Origin: Lobulomyces angularis
Taxonomy: Eukaryota; Chytridiomycota; Chytridiomycetes; Lobulomycetales; Lobulomycetaceae
Direction of reading: 5' to 3'
Length of the DNA: 45,003 nucleotides
Assembly (NCBI GenBank): GCA_027604685.1
Contig: JADHYX010000094.1
Location: forward strand, 17,843-62,845
Shown here: positions 11,289 through 21,904 of the stretch, piece after piece
How positions within the stretch are numbered: the stretch's first letter is position 1
Layout of the letters: every line of letters starts with the position of its first letter
Notes under the pieces: generated by a model
Told to the model about the DNA's origin: nothing
Database searches by the model: none
What the model saw: the letters and a program-made list of their open reading frames with translations, nothing else
Position numbers and translations under genes: made by a program

Positions 11289-11746
11289 TTAAATAAGTAA
11301 AATAACAGAAGATTAGATATTCAAAGTTAGTATTATCAATAATTTGTAAAATAATCCCAACAGGTAAGAAAAAAATTCTCTTCACACAAGACGAAATGAA
11401 AAATACATTCTTAACCAAGCCAGGTTTATGCTTGCCTTCATAGTTAAATAATATTTAGGTCATTAAGTTATATTTCTAACCACTTTGAAAATTGCTTTCT
11501 TTTTTGTGTGAAACTTCTTTTTAAGGATATTTTATCTCTACTTTTTATGTAACTTCTTTTTAAGCAAATTTTGTGACATTTAATCAATAAATTTTTACAA
11601 TGAATTAGCAAAATTTTAAGAAGTATTTATAACACGATATATTATTTAAGTAGTGCATGATATAAAACTACAACAAAAACCAAAAAAAAATTAAATTATT
11701 GTTAAATGATTAAATAAAAATGTACAGTGCAAAAAATTTAAAAAAA
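11289..11746. other. Intergenic region, no feature seen
   Basis: This is an AT-rich gap of about 460 bases upstream of the 7-TM gene and downstream of the Oca1-like gene. It presumably holds the 7-TM promoter. The partial repetition TGTGTGAAACTTCTTTTTAAG / TATGTAACTTCTTTTTAAGC at about 11507-11565 is visible. No exon or RNA gene was seen. Confidence 0.45.
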
Positions 11747-12479
11747 TTACAACCAAATCGGACTAGATATTGGAATTCTAACCAAATCAATATCAAACAA
11801 TTCAATAAACTGTTCATTTAAAACCCGAACCTTTGGGCCCGCATATCTACGATACTCTTCAAATATAGAAGTCAGGTTCCACTTTTGCAATTTTCTTAGA
11901 CATCCTACAACAGTACCTAGTGGCAAGGAAAATTAATTAAAAAAAATAAGCTTATAAATAACGTTAATTGTTTTATTTTACCAGTTCTATGTCTTCCAAG
12001 ATTACACATAATTAGTATTGGATAATTACTTTTTTCTAATATAATTCCTAAGGCTTCTATAACTATTTCTTCAGATATTGGATCCCATGCATTTGAAACT
12101 GTTGTAGTTCCTAGCTGTAAACAATAATAAATTTCACCAATGAATAATAATTTTTTACATGATGCATATTGATTTCCTGATCATCAATAAAGTTAAGCCT
12201 ATTTTAAAAAAAAGACTATATTATGTGTTGCCATTTTAATTTTAAAATTACAATTTCGGATTTGGATCTTCAGGGGCTAAGAAGACAATTGTTTTTAAAT
12301 TAAGTTTTTCTAAAAAGGGAAAGTTGAGTTCGTTTGGTTGACTTTTTTTTTGGTATAAAAGAAGATGCAGTCATTTTAATAAAATTATTAAAATTTCATC
12401 GACAATACCCAGATCTAAAGAGATTCTCTTCTATTAGGCCAAAATTCGACGGTGGGATTAAGTGTTGACTGAAGTGCAT
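11747..12479 (-). CDS. OCA1: Oca1/Siw14-type atypical dual-specificity phosphatase
   Basis: Five exons (12479-12409, 12341-12252, 12198-12159, 12114-11982, 11916-11747) join to 504 nt, or 167 residues, ending in TAA. The protein starts MHFSQHLIPPSNFGLIEENL, then FRSGQPNELNFPFLEKLNLK, the fungal Oca/Siw14 N-terminal signature. The catalytic loop is CNLGRHRTG (C-x5-R), followed by TVVGCLRKLQKWNLTSIFEE and YRRYAGPKVRVLNEQFIELF. That wording is characteristic of the Oca1 branch. Siw14 itself cleaves inositol pyrophosphates, while Oca1 activity is less clear and it acts in stress and cell-cycle responses in yeast. The first intron ends in AAG at 12342; using it restores RSGQPNE exactly. This short protein covers essentially the phosphatase domain only. 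The neighbouring gene on the other strand starts about 650 bp away. Confidence 0.88.
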
Positions 12480-13135
12480 TATTAAGTTTTTTAAAATTTA
12501 ATCTGGATAATGTTTTAGTTACACACAATTACATAGTGCTTGGAAAATATGTTTTTTAACATCTGGACAAAAATAAATTAAACACTCAAGTGGAATGAGG
12601 AGCTACACAAATGCAAAACGTCATCGTCATTATCTCAAGAAATTCATCGTACTTCTCACAAAAAACAACATTCTGAAGAAACTAAACGCGCTGCCATTTA
12701 TTCATTTCCAAAAGGCGAGTCGATTGTATAATAAGGAAATTTTATCTAGTATCTTAATAGTACAGTAGAATTTGAAAAATTTGGCAGCTTTTAATAAAAA
12801 TTTTTTAATTTTTAAGTTAATTGTTCAAAAAACGCAAATTCGTTCTGATTTAGGTTTTTAGGGTTTTATGTTTCTTTTTGAATATGGATGTTGTCATTTT
12901 TGTGCAGGTAGTTGGAAAAAAATTAATAATCTTTTTATGAGTCTGTTTCGTTTTTCACTATTTATTCCTAAAATACAAGTTATATATGCAAAATATATAA
13001 TGTTGCATATATTTTTTTTAAATGTTGATGTAAGAAATTTCATTCCAGCTAATTTTTTACGCGAAAAAAAAAAAAAAAAAAAAACCACTTCCACAACATC
13101 AAATTTTCAACTAACTTAAGAAAAGATCTACCAAA
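12480..13135 (+). other. Divergent intergenic region with a candidate upstream exon
   Basis: This 656-base region separates two divergent genes. A plus-strand frame from about 12588 to 12729 reads LKWNEELHKC, then SQEIHRTSHKKQHSEETKRA, ending IYSFPKGESI before a GTATAATAAG donor. A candidate acceptor at 13120 (CTAACTTAAG, with branch-point-like CTAAC) would join it in phase 0 to KRSTKMLND, the start of the next gene. The implied intron of about 390 nt is much longer than the others, and no ATG opens the exon. The join is therefore uncertain. Confidence 0.3.
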
Positions 13136-15786
13136 ATGTTAAACGATTCTCTTCAAACACATGAGCACACCTTACACAACAACTTAGGAAGTCTCCTGAC
13201 TTTACTTGATTCCTTGGACACGGCTGACTTTGGCAATACATCATATATAGCATTAAGTATTTTTAAAAAGTATATAATCTTTTCATATATTGCCTTCTAA
13301 TGGTGTATCTATTGTCCTATAAACAAAATTTAGACTAGAAAGAGAACCTGAGTTAAAACATTTATTAGTTCTCCAGGAAGAAATTAATTTTCGGGAAATA
13401 TTTGAATGTTTTTTAGATATTAATGACCAGAACTCTACATTAATTCAATCTGAAGTAAAATAATTTACATTCTCAACATTTAATTATCATTTAAATTCAG
13501 ATGTGTCAGCAGATATTACGAATAATAATTCTTATGTGCGATATCAAAATTTTAAATAACAAAGAACAATTTAACAGCAGTTTAGAGAATCAAAACTTGA
13601 AACAAAAGGTTAGTTTTTAAAATTTTGTTCCGAAAATTCGCTTCAGCTTTTTTTTTTTTTTAAAAAAAAAACCTTTCAGGATATCATTCAGTACATTTTT
13701 AACGAGAACTCGACAATTTTACCCATGTTAATACAATTATTATTTAAAAACACAATTATTTTAGCAAATTTTGAAAAAAAGGATGTTTCAAATACCTTGG
13801 CGCTAAATAAAATAAAAGAATGTGACTTAGCTTCAGTCATCTTACTTTACTTGCTGAAGTTTGATAAAAAATTATTTAATTTTACCTGTGAAATCGTTTC
13901 AACTAAATCCAACCTAAAGTAAGATAATTTATTGCAACAAAATTTAATTTAAAGATTTATAGATGGATAGAGAAAATATTGACCAATTCTATTTATCAAA
14001 TTCTGATTTCTGTTTCAATAAATTATAACCCTCAGTCAATCAATTTATTACATATTTTGTTAAAACTTCTTGAAAATTTTGGGAGCGAGTAAGTTCATTA
14101 CATTCCAATTTTTTTTTTTCATATTTTTTTCACACTTTTTTCTAAAATTTTGTTTACATTAATATATTTTTTAAAAATAATTTAGCACCAGCAATACTAT
14201 AATGAACTTTATACTTATATATATTAGAAACTGTAATACCAAGAAATTAAAATTTGTTAAAAATAAACTATACTCGTTAAAAAATTTGATGAAACAATTA
14301 CATGATGAACCTCTTAACGAATCAGAACAATTACACCAAAATTTTAATTTAATACATTGGGAAGATCATGGAAATGTATTAAAAGCTTTAATAGATTTCC
14401 TTGAAAGCAGGTACATTATTCAACAAAAAAATAACCTTGCTTTCCTTAGTGCACTTTCTTTTTTAATAGCTCACCGACAAGTCATAAAAACATCACTCCA
14501 TTAATCTACGAGTTATTAATTTTTGTTATTAATTTTAAAACAAAGGTAATTAATTTTTTTAAACAATAAAATTTTATGAATATTTTTTTTTAGTGTCAAA
14601 GAAGTAATATAATATCAAAAGATGATTCTAAAATCATCTACATCATACCCAACAAATTAAAATTTTTAATTAAATCATTCGAGAAGTTTTTAAGCTCTTA
14701 TACTTTCAGCAATGAAAAGTTTATAGCCCAATTATTTTTCTTAACTCTGGAAAAGTTTCTTAAAGTGTTTGATAAAATCAACGAAAACAAAAAAGTAAAC
14801 GTGATAATCGATAACTTGAGACATGTTCTAGCTCAGTTTAAACAAACCGTTGAAGTAATGCCTATTTTAGATAAGATTCAGGATGTTGACTTTTTAATTT
14901 ATTTTTATCAAGAGGTTTTCGGAAAGTTTGTATTGTTTAACACAAACTTATCTGTTGAAATTGAAGAAATTTTTATCAAGTTTTTTGCCCTTGCACTGCA
15001 TTTATTTGATGAAATTGGAAATAACGCTGATTTGGATTTTATACCAAACGCATTGACCATTAAATTTTCCAGCCTTTATTTAAAAAAATGCTTTAAAGAT
15101 CCCGCTAAATGGAAATATTTCAAAGTCTTATTCAGTTACGATTTAAATTTTTCAACAAAGGGTGTTGTAAACCCTTTATTGCAAAATGGGAAAAAACTGG
15201 CAGCATTTTCAGCTTTACCGGTAATAGGTAAAATTTCTACACAGGAGGAAGTGACATTTCGTTACGTACTAAAAGATGCAGTTCTAGACAAAATTATTGA
15301 AAGTGTGAAAGAAATAATAGAAAATTATTGTAGTAGCAGATTAAAATCTCGTTCAAGAGTTATGTCAACAGGACTTTCAACTGTAGAGTCTACTTCAGAG
15401 AGGAAAAACAGTTGGAGTGCTCCAGTAGGTCAGGAGTACAGTTCACGACAAATTATTGAGAATCTAATATCAAAAGGTAACATAGAAAAAAAATAAAAAG
15501 TAAGAATTAAATTTATAAAAATATTCCAGATTTGGTAGCTATATTTATTGAGTTGCAACATATTCAAAAGTCAATAAACCTGATACATACCACTCGAGTG
15601 TATCTAGAAAAATTAATACTCATCTTGCAACCTTTACTGGGGGCGATTGGTTTGGAAACCTCAAATTGTGGATATCTTGACACCAAATTAACGAAACAAA
15701 ACTTTCTTGCACCATTACCACCAATGATTGCAAAAAGCAACGATCAAAAATTGCGACCTGTTTCAAGGTATCATAACAAAAGTTAA
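13136..15786 (+). CDS. Unrecognised helical repeat (HEAT/ARM-like) protein
   Basis: This multi-exon plus-strand gene starts MLNDSLQTHEHTLHNNLGSL at an ATG at 13136. The exons join as IFKK-LEREPELKHLLVLQEE, then IQSE-MCQQILRIIILMCD, then LKQK-DIIQYIFNENSTIL. Further exons carry WIEKILTNSIYQILISVSIN, a 100-residue segment at 14202-14504, a long segment at 14765-15496 and the last exon at 15532-15786, which ends in TAA. The product is roughly 700 residues and almost entirely predicted amphipathic helix with leucine-rich pairs, as in HEAT/ARM solenoids. A Ser/Arg-rich stretch (SRLKSRSRVMSTGLSTVEST) interrupts it near 15340-15420. I could not assign a family. The gene may begin further upstream if the candidate exon at 12588-12729 belongs to it. 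Existence as a gene is well supported by consistent splice phases. Confidence 0.75.
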
Positions 15787-16206
15787 CATTTTTGAATATA
15801 AAAAAAGTAACCGCTCAATCTCATAAGTTAAAAAATTTTTTTTTGTATTTTATATTTTTATTGTTTCGATTTAAAATTTGTTTATATATCCATGTTTAAT
15901 ACACAATATTTATTTATTCTAGAAGATAGTTTAATTGATATTTTAATTTTTTCTAAAGTTTGCAGTTTGTATAAAATAGCCAACTTTCACTAGGGATATC
16001 GTAAAATTTAAAAACTGCAAATAAAAAATGCAAGCCATTGCTTATAAATAACATAATGCTTTTTTTTTAACCTTTGTTTTAAGTTTTAAATTGAAAATCA
16101 ATTATCATATTAAAATTTTATAGTACACAAATGAACAGCTTTTTTTTTCTTTTGCAACTCCATTAAGTTGCCATTCAAATTTTACCCAATTCATTAACAA
16201 CATAAA
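15787..16206. other. Convergent intergenic region, no feature seen
   Basis: This is a 420-base gap between the 3' ends of two convergent genes. It is AT-rich, with T-runs on both strands that could serve polyadenylation. No exon or RNA gene was seen. Confidence 0.5.
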
Positions 16207-17935
16207 TTAATAATCAAAAATAATCGGTTTTGACGAAAAATACTCAATTATCTTCTGAACATGGTTTATTCCGATGTTATGAACTGGATGGGTCGGTTCC
16301 TAAATAACACAAAAAAAAGGTTCACATTTCAGAATAAAGTGTAATGATTACCAAAGAACTATCATAATCATTAACAACTGTTGTAGAAAAGGTATCAGTG
16401 TTGTCCTTTGGAGAAGTTTCACTGCTATTGTCATCAACCCAGTCATTTTCTACTTCCTCAATTGTTGATACAGCATAATTTCCCTCCAAATCTTTGTTAT
16501 ATTCGTGTTGTGATGTAGAAAGCCCTGATAACACATAACAAGAGTGATAAAAATCTGGAGGTCTAAATTTTTAACTATAAACTTTTTTTTTAAATTTTTT
16601 GCTTACTTTGAAGGTTTATCCAATAGCCCTCCTTTAGAATTTTGGCAGCAATTAAAAATGTATCTTTGTAAGAAATCTGAAACCAATTAGCAATTTCAAC
16701 TGTTTTGTATAAAATACCTTTGCTATATAAATCGTTATTTTCAAAATAATTTGATAAAATAGGAAATAATCCTCCTTGCCTTCATAGTTGTTCAATTTAC
16801 AGTTAAAAGTTTCTTAAACTTACCAAAATGAGTAACACCCGTCAACAAGCTTATTTGTTCTCCCTTGAAAGCCACCTTCTAATGTCATTTGCCTTGATAC
16901 TGCCCAAAACTTAAAAAAAATATATCTTAAAAACAAATTTCCAATAAAATACTAGTAAGTCATTAAGTTTCAAAGTTTCAGTTGCTTTTAATATCTCCAT
17001 TGCCGCTAATGCACAGAAAGTATACCCTCCTTATTTCAAAATTTGTTAAAATATATATATATCTTTTTTTCATTGAATTACCATGTGCTTCAACATTTGG
17101 AACTGCGCCAATGCCTAAATGAAAAAAAAAATTATAAACAAAATAGATTACTAAAGAAAATTCGAACCTCCCTCATAAGTTTGACATTCGCAAATAAATG
17201 CAGCTACTTTTTCACACAGCGGATCTGTTAAAATTCCTAGAAGTTTGGCAATATTTACAGCACAATAACTTCCTCTGACATCAACTTCCATATCCTGCGC
17301 CATCATAAAGCTACCATTCGACAATTTTAAACTCAAAATCCATTTATACATCTTTTCTCTATCAATAATTTCAAAAGCTTCTGTAGTTCCTATAATTGCT
17401 AAACAATTCACAGCAGCGTAGCTGGTTGCTAAGTGAGATATTTGTCCCGGGCCCTTATATTTAAAAAAAAATTAATTACAATAAATTCTATGTGAAAACA
17501 ATACACCACCAAAACCCCCAGTTACTGGATTTTGAATGTTCTTCAGTGTGCTGATAATGCGATTTTGAAGTTCTTTTGAAAGTGGGTATGATAGTAGGTC
17601 TAAAGCATGAACTGTCCAGTAAAGTATCCATGGTTTTGATGCATCTAAAGAAATAAATCCTGAAGAAAGTGGTAGATGTGCCTAAAACATTTAAAAGCAA
17701 TAAATTCAAAAAATAAAAATAAAGTTACAACAACCTTTTTTAAAAAACCTTTACGAAAAATATTAAAAAAAATAAATTTTTTGAATTGTTGTTATTATTG
17801 TTTTTTACCAATGTGATTCTTCCTAAAAAATTTCTGATCAATTTTTAAGCAATTTTTAATATATTCTTCAGTTTCAGATTGCAATTCCAACGTGTATGAG
17901 GAAATTTCATTGTCTTCTGATAAACTGTTGTTCAT
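16207..17935 (-). CDS. RAM1: Protein farnesyltransferase beta subunit
   Basis: This zinc-binding catalytic beta subunit of protein farnesyltransferase attaches farnesyl to CaaX cysteines (Ras, a-factor type substrates) with an alpha subunit. The start is ATG at 17935 (MNNSLSEDNEISSYTLELQS). The core reads SLDASKPWILYWTVHALDLL, PVTGGFGGGPGQISHLATSY, then SFMMAQDMEVDVRGSYCAVN. RQMTLEGGFQGRTNKLVDGC carries the Asp and Cys zinc ligands (DGCYSF). PPDFYHSCYVLSGLS carries the zinc-ligand His. The wording VDVRGSYCA and GRTNKLVDGCYSFW fits FTase rather than GGTase I or II. Exon 1 (17935-17809) must pass through a 14-nt micro-exon at 17748-17735 to reach exon 3 (17681) in frame. The last exon ends IEYFSSKPIIFDY with TAA at 16207. 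An acidic Ser/Thr/Asp-rich insert (about 45 residues) lies between the His segment and EPTHPVHNIG. Confidence 0.93.
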
Positions 17936-18112
17936 AGCTTATTTAAAAAATAATTTTGTTGCAAAACAGTAAAATTTTTTAAATTGGATCAGATACAAAG
18001 ATCACTTTCTACCATTAAAAAAAAAAAAACCAAGAATGGCTCTTAATAATTAAAAATTTATAATTATTATAAATAATAGTTTTTAAAAAAAATTATGGTA
18101 ATTAAAAAGTAA

Positions 18113-19474
18113 CTAAATTTCAGCAGCATTTGGTAAATAGACCGCTCTTTCATTAGGAGTGTCTATTTCATAATTTACATCATTATACTTTATTATGTTT
18201 TTAATCTTTAATTCCAAATTTTCTTCTCTATTCGGTGGTGTGAAACTGGAGCCAGCTTTTAAACCATTTTCGTATGCTTCATCAGGTTGAATATTTTCAT
18301 GAAAGTATTTTTCTACTATTTTTAGCGGTGCAGCATGATCATTAGATTTTTGTATTGCAGAAACAGAGGCATTGTCTGCATTTTTGTGTGCGGCTATTTT
18401 GTCCAGTTTTCGTTGCTGAAGAGCTAACTTTTCACTTAGCTGCTTATAATAATCAATTTCTGACTTTATTATGTTGGAAGATTTCTTTTTTTCAGTGCCA
18501 AATTCTTTTTTCAAACATTTCAACTCTGTCGACAACTCTTCTACTTCTGCTTTTAATTTTAAATTTTCTCTTTTGCAATTTTCAAATTTCTGGGTTTCAG
18601 CTTTCAAACTCTCCATTAAAAGTAAAATGCTGTCATTTAAAGATTTTTTCTCAATATTCATCTTATTTTTATAACTTCGCATCGCTCTATTTTCGTCAAT
18701 CTGGTAGTTCTTGGAGGGTCTATTGACTACCAGTTTCTCGGTTGCAGACGCAGAAGTACTTTGGTCTTCATTTTTGCATTTCCCAACATTTATTTTAGCA
18801 TCTGGCATCGCCTTAGCCTGCTCAGATTTGATGGTGAAAATGCTGTTATTTGGTGTATGATCCAAATTAAAAAAATTTTTTTTATCACTTACTCCATATC
18901 TTTTTTCAATCATTTTAATTGGTGTAAACTCCTTAAAAGGTGTTTTCGATTCTTTGTCGTTCAAGCTATCATTGGTTGTAGTTACTGTTATAGGAGCTTC
19001 TTGAGTGTCCTTATTAAACGATGTAGTTGTGGCAGCTACTGGCTTGTGAAGATTCAAAACCAACTTTTTTAGTTTCGTGGAAGTTTCATTTGCCAATTTA
19101 CCAAGAACTAAAAGATCCTGTTCATTTGACTCGGCTGGAATTTCTTTTTAAGAGTAACACTTTAAAAAAAAAATTTAGAATTTCGTGTACTTACTGCTTT
19201 TCTTAAGTTTCTTTAATTTACTTTTACTCAAAGGGGAGTTTAAAGAAGATTCAACTGTTTCAGGGATTTCGAATTGAGTTTTAAGTAGAATACTTTTTAT
19301 ATCTTTTTTGTTTGAGTGCTTTTTTGAGACTGTTGACTTTTTTTCAAACTCCTTTTCTTTATTCCTTCCATTATAGAATTTTTTTTGAGTCAAAAGGTAG
19401 CTTGTTGCTAAAGCGAGAAAAACTACAATAATTAGTTTTACTGTTATTGCGTTCAAGTTAATTGTTTCTTCCAT
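18113..19474 (-). CDS. Membrane-anchored coiled-coil protein, unrecognised
   Basis: There are two exons. The first (ATG at 19474) encodes MEETINLNAITVKLIIVVFL ALATSYLL, an N-terminal membrane anchor without a cleavage-type end, then a strongly basic stretch (KSKLKKLKKSS). An intron from GTAAGTACACG runs to about 19133-19143; either an AAG acceptor or a CAG acceptor nine bases on keeps the frame. Exon 2 (to 18113) holds a disordered Ser/Thr/Lys region, then a coiled coil of about 100 residues (ILLLMESLKAETQKFENCKR, LKAEVEELSTELKCLKKEF) and an acidic tail ending in LPNAAEI. The overall form is a type II or tail-out membrane protein with a cytosolic coiled coil, as in tethers or ribosome-receptor-like proteins, but I do not recognise it. 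It shares a very short divergent promoter with the next gene. Confidence 0.72.
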
Positions 19475-19621
19475 CTCCAAAAAAAAATATTTAAAAAAAA
19501 AAAAAAAATTTTTTTTTTTGAACTCCGAAAACACCCCTTAATTATTCTTTCAACCAATGGCCAATTAAATCCACAATCATATTTTTTAAATATACAATCT
19601 GAATTATAAATTTTAAAAAAT
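19475..19621. promoter_or_regulatory. Bidirectional promoter with tandem CCAAT boxes
   Basis: Only 147 bases separate two divergent start codons. The segment contains CCAAT at 19554-19558 and again at 19561-19565, forming CCAATGGCCAAT, with long A- and T-runs on the flank. CCAAT boxes are the target of the fungal HAP (NF-Y) complex; use here is inference. The rest of the segment is nearly pure A/T. Confidence 0.5.
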
Positions 19622-21097
19622 ATGGAGATTTCTGAAGATTTTAGTAAGTTTAGTATTAACCAGAGCCAGCGACTTCCTAGTTTGCGAAGCTTACAGATAG
19701 AAAAGCTACCCACTCAAGCACAAACAAATACTTGTGATAGCAGCACTAGTGAGAAAACCACTTCATCTGACGATACGATAAAAGACTTGCCTGAAAAAAG
19801 TGTAGTGGAAGAACAATTTTGCAAGTTGTTGGCAAGGACAATCCAATTCCTTTTCTTTAATGTGTATTTCTTTTTTTTTAGGATGATTTAGGCCTCAAAG
19901 ATGATGTCAAGATTAAAATAATTAGTAATTATAATTTAGAACGCAAGTGGGAGTTAATAAAAATGAACAACAATACTAAGGTTGAAAAAAAAAAAAAAAA
20001 AAAGAAGGATATTTAAACATAGTTTATATTTTAAAAAAACTAGGCTGTAGATACTCCTTTTGATGTTAAAAAATTTATTACCTTCATAAGTAACGCGTCT
20101 ATTTCAGATTTAAGTGGATTTGAATTGGCAAAGTTAAGAAAAAAGCTGACATACCAAGCTACTAGGTGAATTTCCTTAAAGTAATATTAATTGATAATTT
20201 TTATAGTGCTTTGATATCCAAACTAGTAGAAGAAGGTTTACTTGATGAAATGGAGAAGATTACTAAAAAATTATTTCAAGGCACTTTCATCGGGTAAATA
20301 TTTTCCTAATTAGTTGTATGAATATATCTTTTTTTTTTTTTTTAGTTCGAGAAAAAAATGGGAAATTCAGCTTGAAATTTTAAAACTTTTGGATATTATT
20401 TTGAGAAGCCAGGTTTAATTCACTTTATTTATTTATATGTTAAGTTATTTTATTTATTTTCTTGTTAGGAACAAGCAGGAAATATTTTGAAAAAAAAAAT
20501 ACTTGTATATACAAAAAAATTGATTCTGGATTACCATTTAGATAAAGAAACACAACTGATTTTAAATCAGAGAGAGTATCCTAAGTCCATTTTTGAAACG
20601 TCAAGCTTTTGTGCACCACTTGAAAATAGAATTTTGTTTTTCAAAATCTTGACAAATTTGCTTAAAATTGTCGACGACGTTGTTTCTGTGTTTGATGGCA
20701 GCGAAAATGAAGTTACTGTTAGCAGTGCTGACCAAAATGTAACAAAGGAAGAATATTTGAACCTTTTTGATGCAGTATTTGATGATTCTATGCACAACGG
20801 CGAAAATTTATTAGATTTATTTGAAAAAGAAAACAAATTTATATTCCAGTCCCTCTTTCTTGAGCTTAAATATTGTGTTTTTGAAAGGCACAAAAATCTA
20901 AGTGGTGGGGACTCAAAATCAAATTATATTTTTAATTCACTGGCAGACGGTACTTATCGGTAACAAATGTTTGTTGGTTTTTAATTTTTATTTCTTTTAT
21001 ATTTCAATTTAGCTGGGAAAAGATTATTCAAGCAAGAACAAAAAAATACAAAACGGCTGAGGCAAACGAATATATTGTAAAGAAATAAAAATTAAAG

Positions 21098-21128
<31 letters not shown>

Positions 21129-21633
21129 AAGATAGCAATTTTTACATTTTTGATAAATATTCTGAAGATAAATAAAAACATTAACAAAAAGGAAACCTTT
21201 GAAAAGATATTTAACAAGTATTATTTCAAATCATTACTTGATGTAATTGGAAAGATATCGATAAAAATTGATTTTAATTCAATTTTTTTTTTTTTTTGTT
21301 TTATAGAAAATGAAATTGCTGCAGAATCCTCAAGTCAACACATTAAATGAAACTTACAATCAAGAGCTTGTGCAAATAGAATTTCTTAAAAAACATCTGG
21401 ACGCCAATCAGAGCAACATTAATCAAATTCCAAGATGTGATACAGCTAAGATGCCTAATAACAAATTATCAATTAAGGTAGATAGTGCTTTAAATTTTTT
21501 TGGGGCTTGCCCTTCATCTTCTAGTACAAGTAACAGTAACAATCTAGTTGAAAATTTTGATGATAACAGTTCAAGTTCTGTCAAATCTGAATCTATGAAT
21601 AGAAATAATAGAGAAAATTCCTTTGCAAAATAG
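19622..21633 (+). CDS. GBD/FH3 (formin N-terminal-like) protein lacking FH2
   Basis: This multi-exon gene starts MEISEDFSKFSINQSQRLPS at 19622. After a Ser/Thr-rich head come VEEQFCKLL and, in the next exon, DDLGLKDDVKIKIISNYNLE followed by RKWELIKMN; the F-LL...KW-L pattern is that of the formin GTPase-binding domain. The following exons read TPFDVKKFITFISNASISDL, then FELAKLRKKLTYQATS and KLVEEGLLDEMEKITKKLFQ, matching the start of FH3 armadillo repeats. Helices continue through 20487-20963 and WEKIIQARTKKYKTAEANEY. A possible exon (ETFEKIFNKYYFKSLLD, 21190-21242) leads into KMKLLQNPQVNTLNETYNQE. The end is a coiled-coil-like segment plus a Ser/Asn-rich tail, stopping at 21633. No FH1 poly-proline or FH2 actin domain follows; the next gene is on the other strand. 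The role may be Rho-GTPase binding or scaffold; that is inference. Confidence 0.7.
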
Positions 21634-21904
21634 CATTTTTTTTTTTAACACTAAAAAACAAACAACCATAAATAGAGCAATTAATAAATATATTCATTTA
21701 TTTAGTAAAAAAAAAAAAAGGCATAAATATATCCTACTCCAAAAAGTAACCTACATAAAATTATATGGCCCTCTACTCAAACATCTTACAAAATCACAAC
21801 CAAGTTTAATACAAAAAAATATACTAAAATATAAGCAACAAAAAATAAAAAAAAATAAAAAGAGAAAAACTGTGACAATAAAAAAATGGTAATTAAAGCT
21901 AGCT

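Noticed and set aside
12868..13119. Open frame on the plus strand with a poly-Lys stretch
   Set aside because: Composition is driven by an A-run and AT-rich sequence, it has no recognisable segment, and an opposite-strand frame overlaps it fully.
18355..19072. Several plus-strand frames over the coiled-coil gene
   Set aside because: They are antisense shadows of a well-supported minus-strand exon.
21623..21892. Lys-rich open frame after the GBD/FH3 stop
   Set aside because: It is a product of A-rich 3' sequence; no protein-like pattern, and it lies between two convergent gene ends.
21634..21904. A missing FH2 domain downstream of the GBD/FH3 gene
   Set aside because: The gap is only 271 bases of A-rich sequence before the MED15 stop on the other strand; no FH2-like frame exists.
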